Part shown: piece after piece, positions 17,619-26,105 of the stretch | Layout: each line of letters opens with the position of its first letter | Numbering within the stretch: position 1 is the first letter of the stretch | Origin: an uncultured Halomonas sp. | GTDB lineage: Bacteria > Pseudomonadota > Gammaproteobacteria > Pseudomonadales > Halomonadaceae | Assembly: GCF_947490095.1 (NCBI RefSeq) | Contig: NZ_CANLFS010000007.1 | Coordinates: 1-64,000 of the forward strand | DNA: 64,000 nucleotides | Direction: 5' to 3' | Notes under the pieces: generated by a model | Told to the model about the DNA's origin: nothing | Databases searched by the model: none | Seen by the model: the letters and a program-made list of their open reading frames with translations, nothing else | Made by a program: the position numbers and the translations under genes

Positions 17619-19313
17619 ATGGCAGATATTTCCTTTAGCACCACGTACTACTATGATCAGAAGCTGGCTCAGCTGCAGGGTCTGGATTCCGAGAAGTACG
17701 GCGACTGGACCATCGCCGATGTCGCCCTCGCCTTCGAGCGCGCCAACCTCACCGCCGAAGAGCACGCCTCCCAGTACGCTGCCGTCGAGGGCCTGAACGT
17801 CAGCCCGGGTCTCGACACCGCCAGCTACCTGCAGGCCAAGCTGGAGCAGCTCCAGACCGCGGATGCTGCCAAGTACGGTGAGTGGACCGTGGAAGATGTC
17901 GCCGCTGCCTTCCAGGACGCCGGTCTCTCCCCGCTGGAGCACTACAACACCTACGGCGCCGCGGAAGGCCTGAAAGCCACCCCGGTCAGCGCTTCTGAAC
18001 TCACCGAAGCACTGAAAACCCTGCAGTCTGCCGAGCAGGCCAAGGAAGACTTCCTGACCGCTGCCGCGAGCAACGAGCAAGTCAAAGCAGCACTCTCCGG
18101 TGATTCTGAAGTTGCTAATGGCGATGATGGTGCTGAAGTTGCTGCTAATGGCGCTGGTGGCGCTGAAAACCCGACTCCTGCCGATATTGAAGATGCCATC
18201 AAGGCGGCCGCCGCCACGGCGAGTGAGAATCTCGAAGAACACCGTGACACTGTAGGTTCCGATCGTGTGATCGAGGCGGAGCTGGCCGATACGCAGGATG
18301 CCGTGACCGCCTACGAAGCCGAAATCGCCAAGGTCGAGGGCCTGGAGCAGGCTGTCGCCGCGAAGAGCGCTGCTGAAGCTCAGGTCAAGACTGCTACCAA
18401 AGCACAGACCGAAGCTGATGCCGATCTCGCCGGTGCTGTCGTTACCTTCGATAAGCTGAATGAGAGTAGCTCTACCATTGCTTATCTGAATGGTGAGGGC
18501 GGCGAGGCTGAGACGTTTAGCGAAGTAGCTTCCATCACCGACGGTACCAACGAGCTGTTCACCGTCAGCAACGGTAAGCTGACTGCCGCCACTGAAGATA
18601 GTGTTAAAGGCGTGGCGGCGCTGCAGGCCGCGGTTCAGGCCAAGCTGGATGCCGAGATTGATCTCGAAGAAGCTAACGCCGCCGATGAAGCGGCCAACGC
18701 TACGCTGATCAAAATCGAAGACCTGTCCGATGGTGAGTTCGCCGGTCTTGATAACGGCGCTGATGTTTACGACGAGCTGGGCGGATTGGAAAAGGATGTA
18801 AAAAAGGCTCAGGCAGTCGTTGACGAGCGCGCCGAGCTGGTAGAGAAGGCCGACGCTGCTGGCGATCTGGCCGGCGAGCTGAAAGCAGTCAACCAGGCCA
18901 TCACCGATGCTGAAGAGGCCCTGACCGATGACGAGGCCGACGGTGGCTTCGGCGTCAACCTGGTAGACCTGGGCGGTACAGGTACCGCCGAGGACGATCT
19001 GTTCGTCTTCAGTGCCGGCGATGACACTAGCACCGATCAGTTCGGTGTTGCCGGTGACGACAGCATTTATGTGGGCGATGGCTTTACTCGCGTCGACCTG
19101 GCTGCCGATGCTGACTTTGCCGATGCGCAGGGTGATGTGGCCACCATGGAAGTCTTCTTCCAGCAGAACGGCAGCGATGCCGTGCTGACCTTCGAAGACA
19201 AGGCCTTCGCCGCTAGCGGTTCTTCCGCCAGCCAAGACCTGACCGAAGTCACCCTGACCGGTGTCAACGTCGAAGACCTGAGCATCGACAACGGTTACAT
19301 CAACGTTGCCTAA
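17619..19313 (+). CDS. Acidic tandem-repeat surface protein, candidate type I secretion substrate
   Basis: I do not recognise a named family. The 564-residue product is very rich in Ala, Asp, Glu and Gly and has almost no Cys. Residues ~6-64 and ~65-123 are two copies of a 59-residue repeat (shared pattern KYG-WT--DVA-AF--A-L---EH---Y-A-EGL). Residues ~125-450 are Ala/Glu-rich and probably helical or coiled coil. The last ~110 residues look beta-rich with many Asp/Gly (FSAGDD, GVAGDDSIYVGDGF) and end in a hydrophobic tail INVA, as expected for a C-terminal type I secretion signal. There is no N-terminal signal peptide. GGAG precedes the ATG by nine bases. A strong terminator and a sapC-type gene follow, suggesting an S-layer or matrix role. 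Confidence 0.75.
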   Translation: MADISFSTTYYYDQKLAQLQGLDSEKYGDWTIADVALAFERANLTAEEHASQYAAVEGLNVSPGLDTASYLQAKLEQLQTADAAKYGEWTVEDVAAAFQDAGLSPLEHYNTYGAAEGLKATPVSASELTEALKTLQSAEQAKEDFLTAAASNEQVKAALSGDSEVANGDDGAEVAANGAGGAENPTPADIEDAIKAAAATASENLEEHRDTVGSDRVIEAELADTQDAVTAYEAEIAKVEGLEQAVAAKSAAEAQVKTATKAQTEADADLAGAVVTFDKLNESSSTIAYLNGEGGEAETFSEVASITDGTNELFTVSNGKLTAATEDSVKGVAALQAAVQAKLDAEIDLEEANAADEAANATLIKIEDLSDGEFAGLDNGADVYDELGGLEKDVKKAQAVVDERAELVEKADAAGDLAGELKAVNQAITDAEEALTDDEADGGFGVNLVDLGGTGTAEDDLFVFSAGDDTSTDQFGVAGDDSIYVGDGFTRVDLAADADFADAQGDVATMEVFFQQNGSDAVLTFEDKAFAASGSSASQDLTEVTLTGVNVEDLSIDNGYINVA

Positions 19314-19365
19314 GGTCCGCTGACCTTCACCCCTTGGGGGAACCATGTTTCCCTCATCGAGTGAT

Positions 19366-19395
19366 GAAACCCCCGGCTTCGGTCGGGGGTTTTTC
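19366..19395 (+). terminator. Rho-independent terminator of surface-protein gene
   Basis: AAACCCCCG (19367-19375) pairs with CGGGGGTTT (19384-19392) around a short GCTTCGGT loop, followed by more T residues. It lies 53 bp after the stop codon. The stem is strong and isolates this gene from sapC, which fits a highly transcribed single-gene unit. Confidence 0.9.
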
Positions 19396-19495
19396 GTTGA
19401 CGAGACCTGAGGAAATGGCTCGATATGACACCCGCTATTTCTTCAGCTTTTGTATGACTTTTCCTGCAGGCTGCGTTTTCTATCCGGGAGGCCTT

Positions 19496-20275
19496 ATGCC
19501 CCAACCGCTCGTCTTGAGCCCCAGGGAATGCCAGGGCAAGGCCTGGCATCCGCCCCGGGACCCTTCCTTTGCCCAGCATCGCGCATTGATTCCGCTGCAT
19601 GCCGGGGAACTCGCCAAGGCGGCCGCCGTGATGCCCCTGGCCGCCGTCAAGGAGGGCCGCGAATGGCGGCTGGTGGGCGTGTGTGGCCTGGCGCCCGACC
19701 ATAATCTCTTTGTTCGCCAGGACCAGTGGCTGGGCCATTATCGCCCCGAATGGTTCTCCACCTTTCCCTTCGAGATCACCAGCGTGGGCGATAAGGGCCT
19801 GGTGGCCTTCGATCGCGATTCCGGCCTGCTGGCCGAGGAAGGGCAGGCAGGCGAGGAGGGCGCCGAGGCGTTTTTCGATGCCGATGGTCAGATGACGCAG
19901 GCCGTCGCCACCCGCGTCGAGGCACTCAAGGCGGCCTATCGCAAGCAACAGGCCACCCACAAGGCGCTGCAGGCGTTGGGGAGTGCCGGTGTGCTGGTTC
20001 CTTGGCCCGAGGCGCTGCGGAGCCAGCTGGGGCTGTCCATCGAGGGGCTGCATATCGTCGACGAGAAGGCGCTCTCCGAGCTCGAGGACGAGGCGTTTCT
20101 CGCCTTGCGCCGTGCCCAGGCGCTGACCATCGCCTATGCGCTCAACCTCGCCATTCCCCAGACCCACCTGCTGGCCCGCCTGGCGCGGATGACCCCGGCC
20201 CGGGCCGAGGCGCCGGAGGGCCTGGACGATTTCTTCGGCGATGACGAAGAACTGAGCTTTGATTTCGGTAATTAA
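19496..20275 (+). CDS. sapC: SapC family protein (S-layer associated)
   Basis: A member of the SapC family, named from Campylobacter fetus, where sapC lies with the sapDEF type I secretion genes for S-layer proteins. Its biochemical role is unknown. Recognisable blocks are ALIPLHAGELAKAA, RLVGVCGL, NLFVRQDQWLGHYRPEWFSTFPF and LIAFDRDSG-type text (here LVAFDRDSGLL). The acidic C-terminus is FFGDDEELSFDFGN. No signal peptide is visible, so it is probably cytoplasmic. GGGAGG lies five bases before the chosen ATG; longer open frame upstream runs through the terminator and is not coding. Confidence 0.87.
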   Translation: MPQPLVLSPRECQGKAWHPPRDPSFAQHRALIPLHAGELAKAAAVMPLAAVKEGREWRLVGVCGLAPDHNLFVRQDQWLGHYRPEWFSTFPFEITSVGDKGLVAFDRDSGLLAEEGQAGEEGAEAFFDADGQMTQAVATRVEALKAAYRKQQATHKALQALGSAGVLVPWPEALRSQLGLSIEGLHIVDEKALSELEDEAFLALRRAQALTIAYALNLAIPQTHLLARLARMTPARAEAPEGLDDFFGDDEELSFDFGN

Positions 20276-20350
20276 GGGACCGTCTGAACCACGGGGGACG
20301 ATGCGTTGGGGTAGGCTGACGGATATCGCCAAACGAGAGGTTCCTATGCC

Positions 20351-21040
20351 ATGCACGTATTGCTGATCGAGGATGATGCCCTGGTGGCCTCGGGCATTTG
20401 CGCCGGGCTCGCGGTACACGATTATGTCGTCGATCATGTGGCCAGCATCAGTGAGGCGCGTCGCGTCCTGGGGAGTCTCGATAGCGATGTGGTGATCCTC
20501 GATCGCGGGTTGCCCGACGGTGACGGCCTCAACCTGCTGGAGGAGTGGCGCGACGGCGGGGTGACCACCCCGGTGCTGGTGCTGACCGCCCGCGATGCCG
20601 TCAGCGACCGGGTGGCGGGGCTGCAGGGCGGTGCCGATGACTACCTGGTCAAGCCCTTCGACCTCGACGAGCTGGTGGCCCGGCTCCAGGCGCTGCTGCG
20701 CCGCGCCGCGGGGCGCTCTCACCCGCTGATCGAACACGGCGCCCTGTGGCTCGACCCGGTGGCCCGCGAGGTCAGCCTCCATGGCCGCCCGGTGGCGTTG
20801 TCGCGGCGTGAGCTGGTGCTGCTGGAGGCCTTCCTTCAGGCGCCGCGCAGCGTGCTCTCGGCGAACCAGCTCAAGGACAGCCTCTACGGCATGTGTGAAG
20901 ACGTGGAGAGCAACGCGCTCAATGTGCATATCCATCACCTGCGCCGCAAGCTCGGCAGCGAAGTGATCGAGACGGTGCGGGGGCTGGGTTACCGCCTGGG
21001 GCCGCCGCTGGATGCGTGCGCCGAGATGGGACGGTCGTGA
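20351..21040 (+). CDS. OmpR-family two-component response regulator
   Basis: DNA-binding response regulator. The receiver domain (1-115) has the acidic pair EDD near residue 8, phospho-acceptor Asp in VVILDRGLPDGDG near 51, conserved Thr in LTARD and Lys in LVKPFD. The C-terminal winged helix (about 125-220) has the family signature NALNVHIHHLRRKLG and GLGYRLG. It looks closest to the QseB/PmrA/BasR group. It overlaps the sensor kinase gene by GTGA. The signal and regulon cannot be told from the sequence. Confidence 0.92.
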   Translation: MHVLLIEDDALVASGICAGLAVHDYVVDHVASISEARRVLGSLDSDVVILDRGLPDGDGLNLLEEWRDGGVTTPVLVLTARDAVSDRVAGLQGGADDYLVKPFDLDELVARLQALLRRAAGRSHPLIEHGALWLDPVAREVSLHGRPVALSRRELVLLEAFLQAPRSVLSANQLKDSLYGMCEDVESNALNVHIHHLRRKLGSEVIETVRGLGYRLGPPLDACAEMGRS

Positions 21041-22362
21041 GCCTGCGCACGCGGTTGCTGGTCACCCTGGGTGCCACCCTCGCGCTGCTTTGGGGGCTAG
21101 CGGCGGCCTGGCTGCTGCGCGATCTGGAAGAGCAGGTGGTGGCCACCCTGGATCAGCGCCTCGCCCAGTCGGCGCGCATGGTCGCGGGGCTGATGGCGCA
21201 GCTGCCCCAGGAGGTGTGGCTCGAGGCCGATCGGCGTGCGCTATCGATCCCGCCCATCGAAGGGTTGGCCTGCCAGGTGCATTCGCCCCGGGGGGAAATC
21301 ATTGCGCGCACCCACACCGACCTGATGTCGGTCCTGAAGGTGGGGGAGGTGGGCGGACATGCTTACCGCGAAGAGGACGGCGTGACCTGGCGGGTATTCA
21401 CCTACGCGCGTAACGGGCTGACCATCACCACCGCCGACCGCATGGATGAGCGTGACATGCTGCTGGGCAACGTCATCAAGATGGCCACGGTGCCCTTCGT
21501 GGTGGCCATGCTGGGCAGTCTGGTGGCGCTGTGGATCGGTGTGGTGCGTGGCCTGTCACCCATCGCCCGGCTGCGTGACTCCCTGGCGCATCGCCATCCG
21601 GATGCCCTGGCGCCGGTGGCTACCCACGGGGTGCCCGGCGAGCTGCGACCGCTGGTGGAAACCCTCAACGGCCTGTTGGCACGGGTCCAGCAGGCCATCG
21701 CGCGTGAACAGCGCTTCACCAACGATGCCGCCCACGAGCTGCGTACGCCGCTCACCGCCATCAAGACCCATCTGCAGGTCGCCAGTCGAGTGGAGGGCAG
21801 GGCAGCGCGTGAGGCCATGGGCTACGCCGAGGAGGGCGTCGAACGCCTGGCGCGGATTCTCGACCAGTTGCTGATGCTGGCCCGGGTGGAAGGGCGGCTG
21901 GCCTTCGAGGATGGCACTCTGTGTCGGCCCGCGGAGGTGGTGGCCCTGGCGCTGCGTGACAGCGGCGCGCCGACCTCACGCTTCGAATTGCCCGAGGCGT
22001 GGCCCGAGACACCCCTGGCGCTGCCGCGGGAGCTGGCGGTGACCGCGCTGCGCAACCTGATCGATAACGCCCTGCGCCACGGCGGCGAGGCCTCCACGGT
22101 GACCCTCGACGTGGAGAGTGAGCGCCACGGGTATCTGACGCTGCGGGTGATCGACCAGGGGCCGGGCGTCGATGACGACGCCCGGAAGCAGCTGACCAGG
22201 CGCTTCTGGCGTGCCAGCAAGCAGCATGGCAGCGGCCTGGGCCTGACCATCGTGGCGGCGATCACCGAGCGTTTCGGTGGCCGCCTGGCATTTGTCAGCC
22301 CCGAGCGGGGTGGGCTGGAAGCACGCCTGACCCTTCCGGTTCAGGCTAGTGATAGGGCATAA
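21037..22362 (+). CDS. HisKA sensor histidine kinase
   Basis: Inner-membrane sensor paired with the preceding regulator. A first transmembrane helix (about residues 6-27) and a second (about 150-172) bracket a periplasmic region of ~120 residues. The phospho-acceptor His is in NDAAHELRTPLTAIK near residue 234. The ATPase domain has NLIDNALRHGG, DQGPGV and GSGLGLTIV. Architecture fits the QseC/BasS group. GTG at 21037, overlapping the regulator stop, is preferred over a GTG at 21016. The tandem-repeat region begins about 65 bp after its stop. Confidence 0.92.
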   Translation: MSLRTRLLVTLGATLALLWGLAAAWLLRDLEEQVVATLDQRLAQSARMVAGLMAQLPQEVWLEADRRALSIPPIEGLACQVHSPRGEIIARTHTDLMSVLKVGEVGGHAYREEDGVTWRVFTYARNGLTITTADRMDERDMLLGNVIKMATVPFVVAMLGSLVALWIGVVRGLSPIARLRDSLAHRHPDALAPVATHGVPGELRPLVETLNGLLARVQQAIAREQRFTNDAAHELRTPLTAIKTHLQVASRVEGRAAREAMGYAEEGVERLARILDQLLMLARVEGRLAFEDGTLCRPAEVVALALRDSGAPTSRFELPEAWPETPLALPRELAVTALRNLIDNALRHGGEASTVTLDVESERHGYLTLRVIDQGPGVDDDARKQLTRRFWRASKQHGSGLGLTIVAAITERFGGRLAFVSPERGGLEARLTLPVQASDRA

Positions 22363-22428
22363 CCTTAGAACAAGGTGCCTGGCCAGATAGGCCGAGGGCG
22401 TATCGGGCGTGATACCCGACGCCGGAGC

Positions 22429-22510
22429 CATGCCCGGCGTCATGCCCGGCGTCATGCCCGGCGTCATGCCCGGCGTCATGCCCGGCGTCATGCCCGGCGT
22501 CATGCCCGGT
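22429..22510. repeat. 12-bp tandem repeat, six full copies plus a partial one
   Basis: CATGCCCGGCGT is repeated six times without mismatch from 22429 to 22500, then partially at 22501-22509 before it runs into the REP-like core. Exact copies imply recent expansion by slippage. A plus-strand reading gives an Arg/His-rich repeat, but no ribosome-binding site or product supports a gene. The array lies between the sensor kinase and dsbG. Confidence 0.9.
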
Positions 22511-22534
22511 GCGCTGGCGCTTACCGGGCCTACG
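22509..22534. repeat. Single REP-like core
   Basis: These 26 bases are identical to 42-67 and match the reverse complement of 49347-49372 at 25 of 26 positions. Here the core is wedged between the 12-bp array and the 20-bp array, overlapping both, which suggests both arrays grew from sequence around a REP element. Confidence 0.8.
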
Positions 22535-22730
22535 ACGTTATTACCGGGTTGACGGCGTTATTAGCGGGCCGACGGCGTCATTACCGAGTTGACGACGTTA
22601 TTACCGGGCCGACGACGTTATTACCGGGCCGACGGCGTTATTGTCGAGTTGATGGCGTTGTTACCGGGCCGATGGCGTTATTAGCGGGCCGATTGGGTTA
22701 TCGCCGAGTTTACGGAGTTGGCGCCGGGCC
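22531..22730. repeat. 20-bp imperfect tandem array, ten units
   Basis: Ten contiguous units of exactly 20 bp fill 22531-22730, with a typical unit GACGACGTTATTACCGGGCC. The last four bases alternate between GGCC and AGTT/GGTT types. Divergence between units suggests an older array than the 12-bp one. The last unit and the start of the one before it encode the final residues and stop codon of dsbG on the minus strand, so the array has grown into, or out of, the gene end. There are no unique spacers, so it is not a CRISPR array. Confidence 0.88.
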
Positions 22731-23492
22731 GCCCATGACCTCGTCGAGGCGCTCGGTGTTGGGCACGCCCTCGACGCGGTCGACCCGGTCGCCGTCGCGG
22801 TAGAGTATGGTGGGCGTGGCCATGAAGCCCAGCGAATCGAACAGCTGGTTGTTGGCGTAGACCCATTCCTCGACCTCGCGTGACTGAGGGTCGGCCGCGA
22901 TCTCGTCGCCTTCGCCACTATGGGCGTGAAGGGCGGCGGCGGGGTCGTCGGCGCCCAGCAGGGCGGCGGCCTTGGCCGGGCTGTCCGAGGCCAGCACGCC
23001 GATCATGATATGGCGCAGCTGCACCTCGCCGGCCTCGACCCAGGGGCGGGCCTCGTGCCAGAACTGGCGGCAGTAGGGGCAGTTGGGGTCGGTAAAGACA
23101 TACACGATACGCTCGGCATCGGGGCTGCCGTCGGCGATCCAGTGGCTCGCCTCCAGGTCCTGCCAGACCTCGGCAAACTGCGCGGCCCGCACATGCGTGT
23201 CCAGCGCGGGTTCGGAGAGGTTGTTGCCCTCGGCATCCACCAGGGTGCCGATAATGGCATGCTCGCCGCCCGGCAGCAGGTAGACGGCGACCTCTCCGGC
23301 CGAGTGGCTGGCACCGTAGCCCGTGAGCCCGGCCGGTGCCTCGAACTCGCCGTGGAGGGTCAGGCCCTGATCGGTCAGGGCGGCCACCGGTGCCGGCAGG
23401 TCGTCGGTGTCTGGGGCATCTTCGGCCAGGGCGGGCGCCGTGAAGGCGAGCGTCAGGGCGCCGATCGCCGGCAGCTTGAGGGAGTGTCGCAT
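22710..23492 (-). CDS. dsbG: Periplasmic thiol:disulfide interchange protein DsbG
   Basis: Periplasmic disulfide isomerase/reductase of the DsbC/DsbG family, which repairs wrong disulfides or protects single cysteines from oxidation. A signal peptide ends near residue 23 (APALA then ED). An N-terminal dimerisation domain (LPAPVAALTDQGLTL, GLTGYGAS) precedes the thioredoxin domain, with FTDPNCPYCRQFWHEARPW as active site and cis-Pro in ATPTILY. CPYC and the surrounding text match E. coli DsbG better than DsbC. The start is the ATG with AAGGA nine bases upstream. Its last codons are formed by the 20-bp tandem array. It is divergent from the copper chaperone gene. Confidence 0.9.
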   Translation of the reverse strand: MRHSLKLPAIGALTLAFTAPALAEDAPDTDDLPAPVAALTDQGLTLHGEFEAPAGLTGYGASHSAGEVAVYLLPGGEHAIIGTLVDAEGNNLSEPALDTHVRAAQFAEVWQDLEASHWIADGSPDAERIVYVFTDPNCPYCRQFWHEARPWVEAGEVQLRHIMIGVLASDSPAKAAALLGADDPAAALHAHSGEGDEIAADPQSREVEEWVYANNQLFDSLGFMATPTILYRDGDRVDRVEGVPNTERLDEVMGGPAPTP

Positions 23493-23705
23493 GGGAAGGA
23501 GTCCTTGTGCGGTGGGCATTGCCATGGCCCCGGTGATGTCGACCGGGGCGGGCTGGGCATCGAGAAGCATGTTGTTCCGTTCCACAGACTGCGCGTGGGG
23601 GAAACGGTTCACCCACTCTGGGGCGTTATGTCGCAAACGCGACCGCATGGCTCGATTTGCCCTATGCTGTGACCTTTGGCTCCCATTATTGTGAGGATCA
23701 CCCCC

Positions 23706-24209
23706 ATGTTGCAACGTTGTTCCCTGACCCTGCGTGGCTCGCTGGTGGCGCTGCTCGCTTCTCTGGCCAGCAGTGCGGCACTGGCCGATACGCTGAGCGT
23801 CGACGACCTCCATGTGCGCGCCGTGCCGCCGGTCTCCACGACCACGGCGGCCTTTATGGTGCTGCACAATGACGGTGACGAAGACCGCTCCCTGGTCGGG
23901 GCGAGCACTCCGGCGGCCGGGGCCGCGGAGCTGCATAACCATGTCAATGTGGACGGTGTGATGCAGATGCGTCAGGTCGAGTCGATCCCGGTGCCGGCCG
24001 GTGAGCACGTGAGCCTGGCACCGGGTGGCTATCATCTGATGCTGATCGATCTGGTCGCGCCGCTCCATGAGGGGGATGAGCTGGCGCTGACGCTGGCGTT
24101 CGATGAGGGGGAGTCCCTGACGCTCGACGCGCCGGTACGGCGTATCGAAACGATGGGTCACGGACAGAGGGAGCACGAGGAAAGCGCCATGTCCCACTCC
24201 GGCCACTGA
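23706..24209 (+). CDS. Periplasmic copper chaperone, PCu(A)C family
   Basis: Secreted copper-binding protein that helps deliver Cu(I) to cytochrome oxidase. A signal peptide ends near residue 28 (SSAALA then DT). The metal site pattern is present: LHNH, then a Met (VMQMR) and, about 20 residues on, HLM in GYHLMLIDL. The C-terminal tail adds more His/Met residues (MGHGQREHEE, MSHSGH). Length 167 residues is typical. GAGG lies nine bases before the ATG at 23706. It stands alone, with dsbG on the other side of a 213-bp divergent gap. Confidence 0.9.
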   Translation: MLQRCSLTLRGSLVALLASLASSAALADTLSVDDLHVRAVPPVSTTTAAFMVLHNDGDEDRSLVGASTPAAGAAELHNHVNVDGVMQMRQVESIPVPAGEHVSLAPGGYHLMLIDLVAPLHEGDELALTLAFDEGESLTLDAPVRRIETMGHGQREHEESAMSHSGH

Positions 24210-24284
24210 TCGGCGGCGCTGTGCGAACGGGGCCTGAGTCGCTACAATGCGACGAGTCCCGTTTTCTTGTTCTGGAACCCTGCC

Positions 24285-24758
24285 ATGCACTGTCCCTTCT
24301 GCGGCACCCACGACACCAAGGTCACCGATTCGCGGCTCGTTGCCGAAGGGGGCCAGGTGCGTCGCCGCCGGCAGTGTGTGGCCTGCGGCGAACGCTTTAC
24401 CACCTATGAGACCGCCGAGCTGATCATGCCGCGGGTGGTCAAGGACGACGGCTCCCGCGAGGCCTTCAACGAGGAGAAGCTCCGCGCCGGCATGCTGCGT
24501 GCCCTGGAGAAGCGTCCGGTCAGCGCCGAGGCGATCGAGGCGTCGGTGCAGCGCATTCGCCAGACCCTGCGCGCCCGAGGCGAACGCGAGATTCACGCCC
24601 GAGACATCGGTGAGGCGGTCATGGCGGCGCTGCGTGGCCTCGATCAGGTGGCCTATATCCGCTTCGCCTCGGTCTACCGTCGCTTCCAGGACATCGACGA
24701 ATTCCGTGCCGAGATCGAGCGTCTCGTCGAGGACCCCGACCAGACCTCCCCTCGCTGA
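24285..24758 (+). CDS. nrdR: Transcriptional repressor NrdR
   Basis: Zinc-ribbon/ATP-cone repressor of ribonucleotide reductase genes. The N-terminal zinc ribbon [17 protein letters not shown] and [11 protein letters not shown] supplies four cysteines. The ATP-cone follows from about residue 49 ([16 protein letters not shown]). The 157-residue length is standard. Its position directly before ribD is conserved in gammaproteobacteria. It is 12 bp upstream of ribD and probably co-transcribed. Confidence 0.96.
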   Translation: MHCPFCGTHDTKVTDSRLVAEGGQVRRRRQCVACGERFTTYETAELIMPRVVKDDGSREAFNEEKLRAGMLRALEKRPVSAEAIEASVQRIRQTLRARGEREIHARDIGEAVMAALRGLDQVAYIRFASVYRRFQDIDEFRAEIERLVEDPDQTSPR

Positions 24759-24770
24759 ATCGGAGCCCAT

Positions 24771-25922
24771 ATGGCCCATCTCAAGCCTCCCCAAGCCTGG
24801 ATGGCCCGCGCCCTCGAACTGGCCCGGCGCGGCCTCTACACCTCTCACCCCAACCCGCGAGTCGGCTGTGTGCTGGTCAAGGAGGGGCGACTGCTGGTCG
24901 GGGAGGGGTATCATGCGCGTGCCGGCGAGCCCCATGCCGAGGTACACGCCCTGGCGGCTGCCGGTGACGACGCCCGGGGGGCAACCGCCTATGTGACCCT
25001 GGAGCCCTGCTCCCATACCGGCCGTACCGGCCCCTGTTGCATGGCGCTGATCGAGGCCGGGGTGGCCCGGGTGGTGGTGGCCATGGAGGATCCCAATCCC
25101 GCGGTGGCCGGGCGCGGCATCGCCCGGCTGCGTGATGCCGGCATCGAGGTGACGGTCGGGATGCTGGAAAACGAGGCCCGGGCCCTCAATCCGGGGTTTA
25201 TCCGGCGCATGGACCACGGCCGCCCCTTCGTGCGCCTGAAGATGGCCATGAGCCTCGATGGCCGCACCGCCATGCCGTCCGGTGAATCGCAGTGGATTAC
25301 GGGGCCCGAGGCACGACGCCAGGTGCAGCGCCTGCGTGCGCGCTCGAGCGCCGTGCTCACCGGCGTGGAGTCGGTGATCTTCGACAATTCGCGGCTGACC
25401 GTGCGCCCCGACCAACTCGGCCTCGACGATGCTGCCGCCATCGCCGCCTGCCAGCCGCTGCGCGTCATCGTCGATAGCCGGCTGCGCCTGCCGGAAGCGG
25501 CGGCCTGCCTGACCGAGCCGGGGAGAACCCTGGTGGTGACCGTGGAGGGCGTCGAGGAGGAACGCATCGCTCGCCTGTCGCGAGCCGGCGCCGAGGTGTT
25601 GACGCTGCCCGCCGGCAGCGATGGGCGGGTCGATCTCGAGGCCCTGTTGCGCCACCTGGCCGAGACGGAACAGGCCAACGAGGTGTTGCTGGAGACCGGG
25701 GCGACCCTGGCCGGCGCCATGCTGGATGCCGGCCTGGTCGACGAGATGCAGCTGTTCGTGGCGCCGACCCTGCTCGGCGGCGATGCCCGGCCGCTGTTTC
25801 AGCTCGCCGGCATCGAGACCATGGCCCATCAGCGCGGCCTGGATATCCTGGATATCCGCGCCGTGGGGCAGGACTGGCGTATTACCGCCTGCCCACGGCG
25901 GCGTAGTAAGCCGCAGGAATAG
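24771..25922 (+). CDS. ribD: Bifunctional riboflavin deaminase/reductase RibD
   Basis: Catalyses the second and third steps of riboflavin synthesis: deamination of the pyrimidinone intermediate, then NADPH reduction of its ribose side chain. The N-terminal deaminase domain (1-150) has zinc ligands in PHAEVHAL and EPCSHTGRTGPCC. The reductase domain (about 150-370) has RLKMAMSLDGR and ITGPEARRQVQRLRARS. Length 383 residues is normal. After it, the usual ribE gene is absent and a repeat-filled gap follows. Confidence 0.95.
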   Translation: MAHLKPPQAWMARALELARRGLYTSHPNPRVGCVLVKEGRLLVGEGYHARAGEPHAEVHALAAAGDDARGATAYVTLEPCSHTGRTGPCCMALIEAGVARVVVAMEDPNPAVAGRGIARLRDAGIEVTVGMLENEARALNPGFIRRMDHGRPFVRLKMAMSLDGRTAMPSGESQWITGPEARRQVQRLRARSSAVLTGVESVIFDNSRLTVRPDQLGLDDAAAIAACQPLRVIVDSRLRLPEAAACLTEPGRTLVVTVEGVEEERIARLSRAGAEVLTLPAGSDGRVDLEALLRHLAETEQANEVLLETGATLAGAMLDAGLVDEMQLFVAPTLLGGDARPLFQLAGIETMAHQRGLDILDIRAVGQDWRITACPRRRSKPQE

Positions 25923-25934
25923 CTTCGTCACCCT

Positions 25935-25984
25935 GCATGAGGGGCGCTAGGGGCAAGCAGCACGAGGGGCGCTGGGGGCAAGCC
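25935..25984. repeat. 25-bp direct repeat, two copies
   Basis: The segment at 25935-25959 (core GAGGGGCGCTAGGGGCAAGC) is repeated at 25960-25984 with a few mismatches. It is the first of two repeat blocks in the 385-bp gap between ribD and ribBA. The segment between the two blocks (25985-26105) shows nothing recognisable. I searched for the FMN riboswitch conserved stems and did not find them. Confidence 0.75.
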
Positions 25985-26105
25985 GAAGGGGAGGTCCTAT
26001 GCCATGGATGGCATCGGTAGCGTACAGGGAGGTATTTACAGCGCCTCCCCGCAGGCTTGCCGCCAGATAAGCCCCGGGCATAGGGGGCGATGTGTATTAG
26101 TGCTG

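Noticed and set aside
17592-19346. 584-codon open frame antisense to the surface-protein gene
   Set aside because: Mirror of a biased-codon plus-strand gene; no ribosome-binding site and no recognisable domain.
22429-22730. CRISPR array
   Set aside because: Repeats are directly contiguous with no unique spacers, and no cas genes are present.
22375-22803. Arg/His-rich repeat protein read through the 12-bp array
   Set aside because: Frame exists only because the 12-bp repeat has no stop; no ribosome-binding site, and it runs into dsbG antisense.
22710-25931. Reading dsbG as the end of a 1073-residue protein
   Set aside because: The frame upstream of the dsbG start is antisense to pcuC, nrdR and ribD; the signal peptide and ribosome-binding site mark the true start at 23492.
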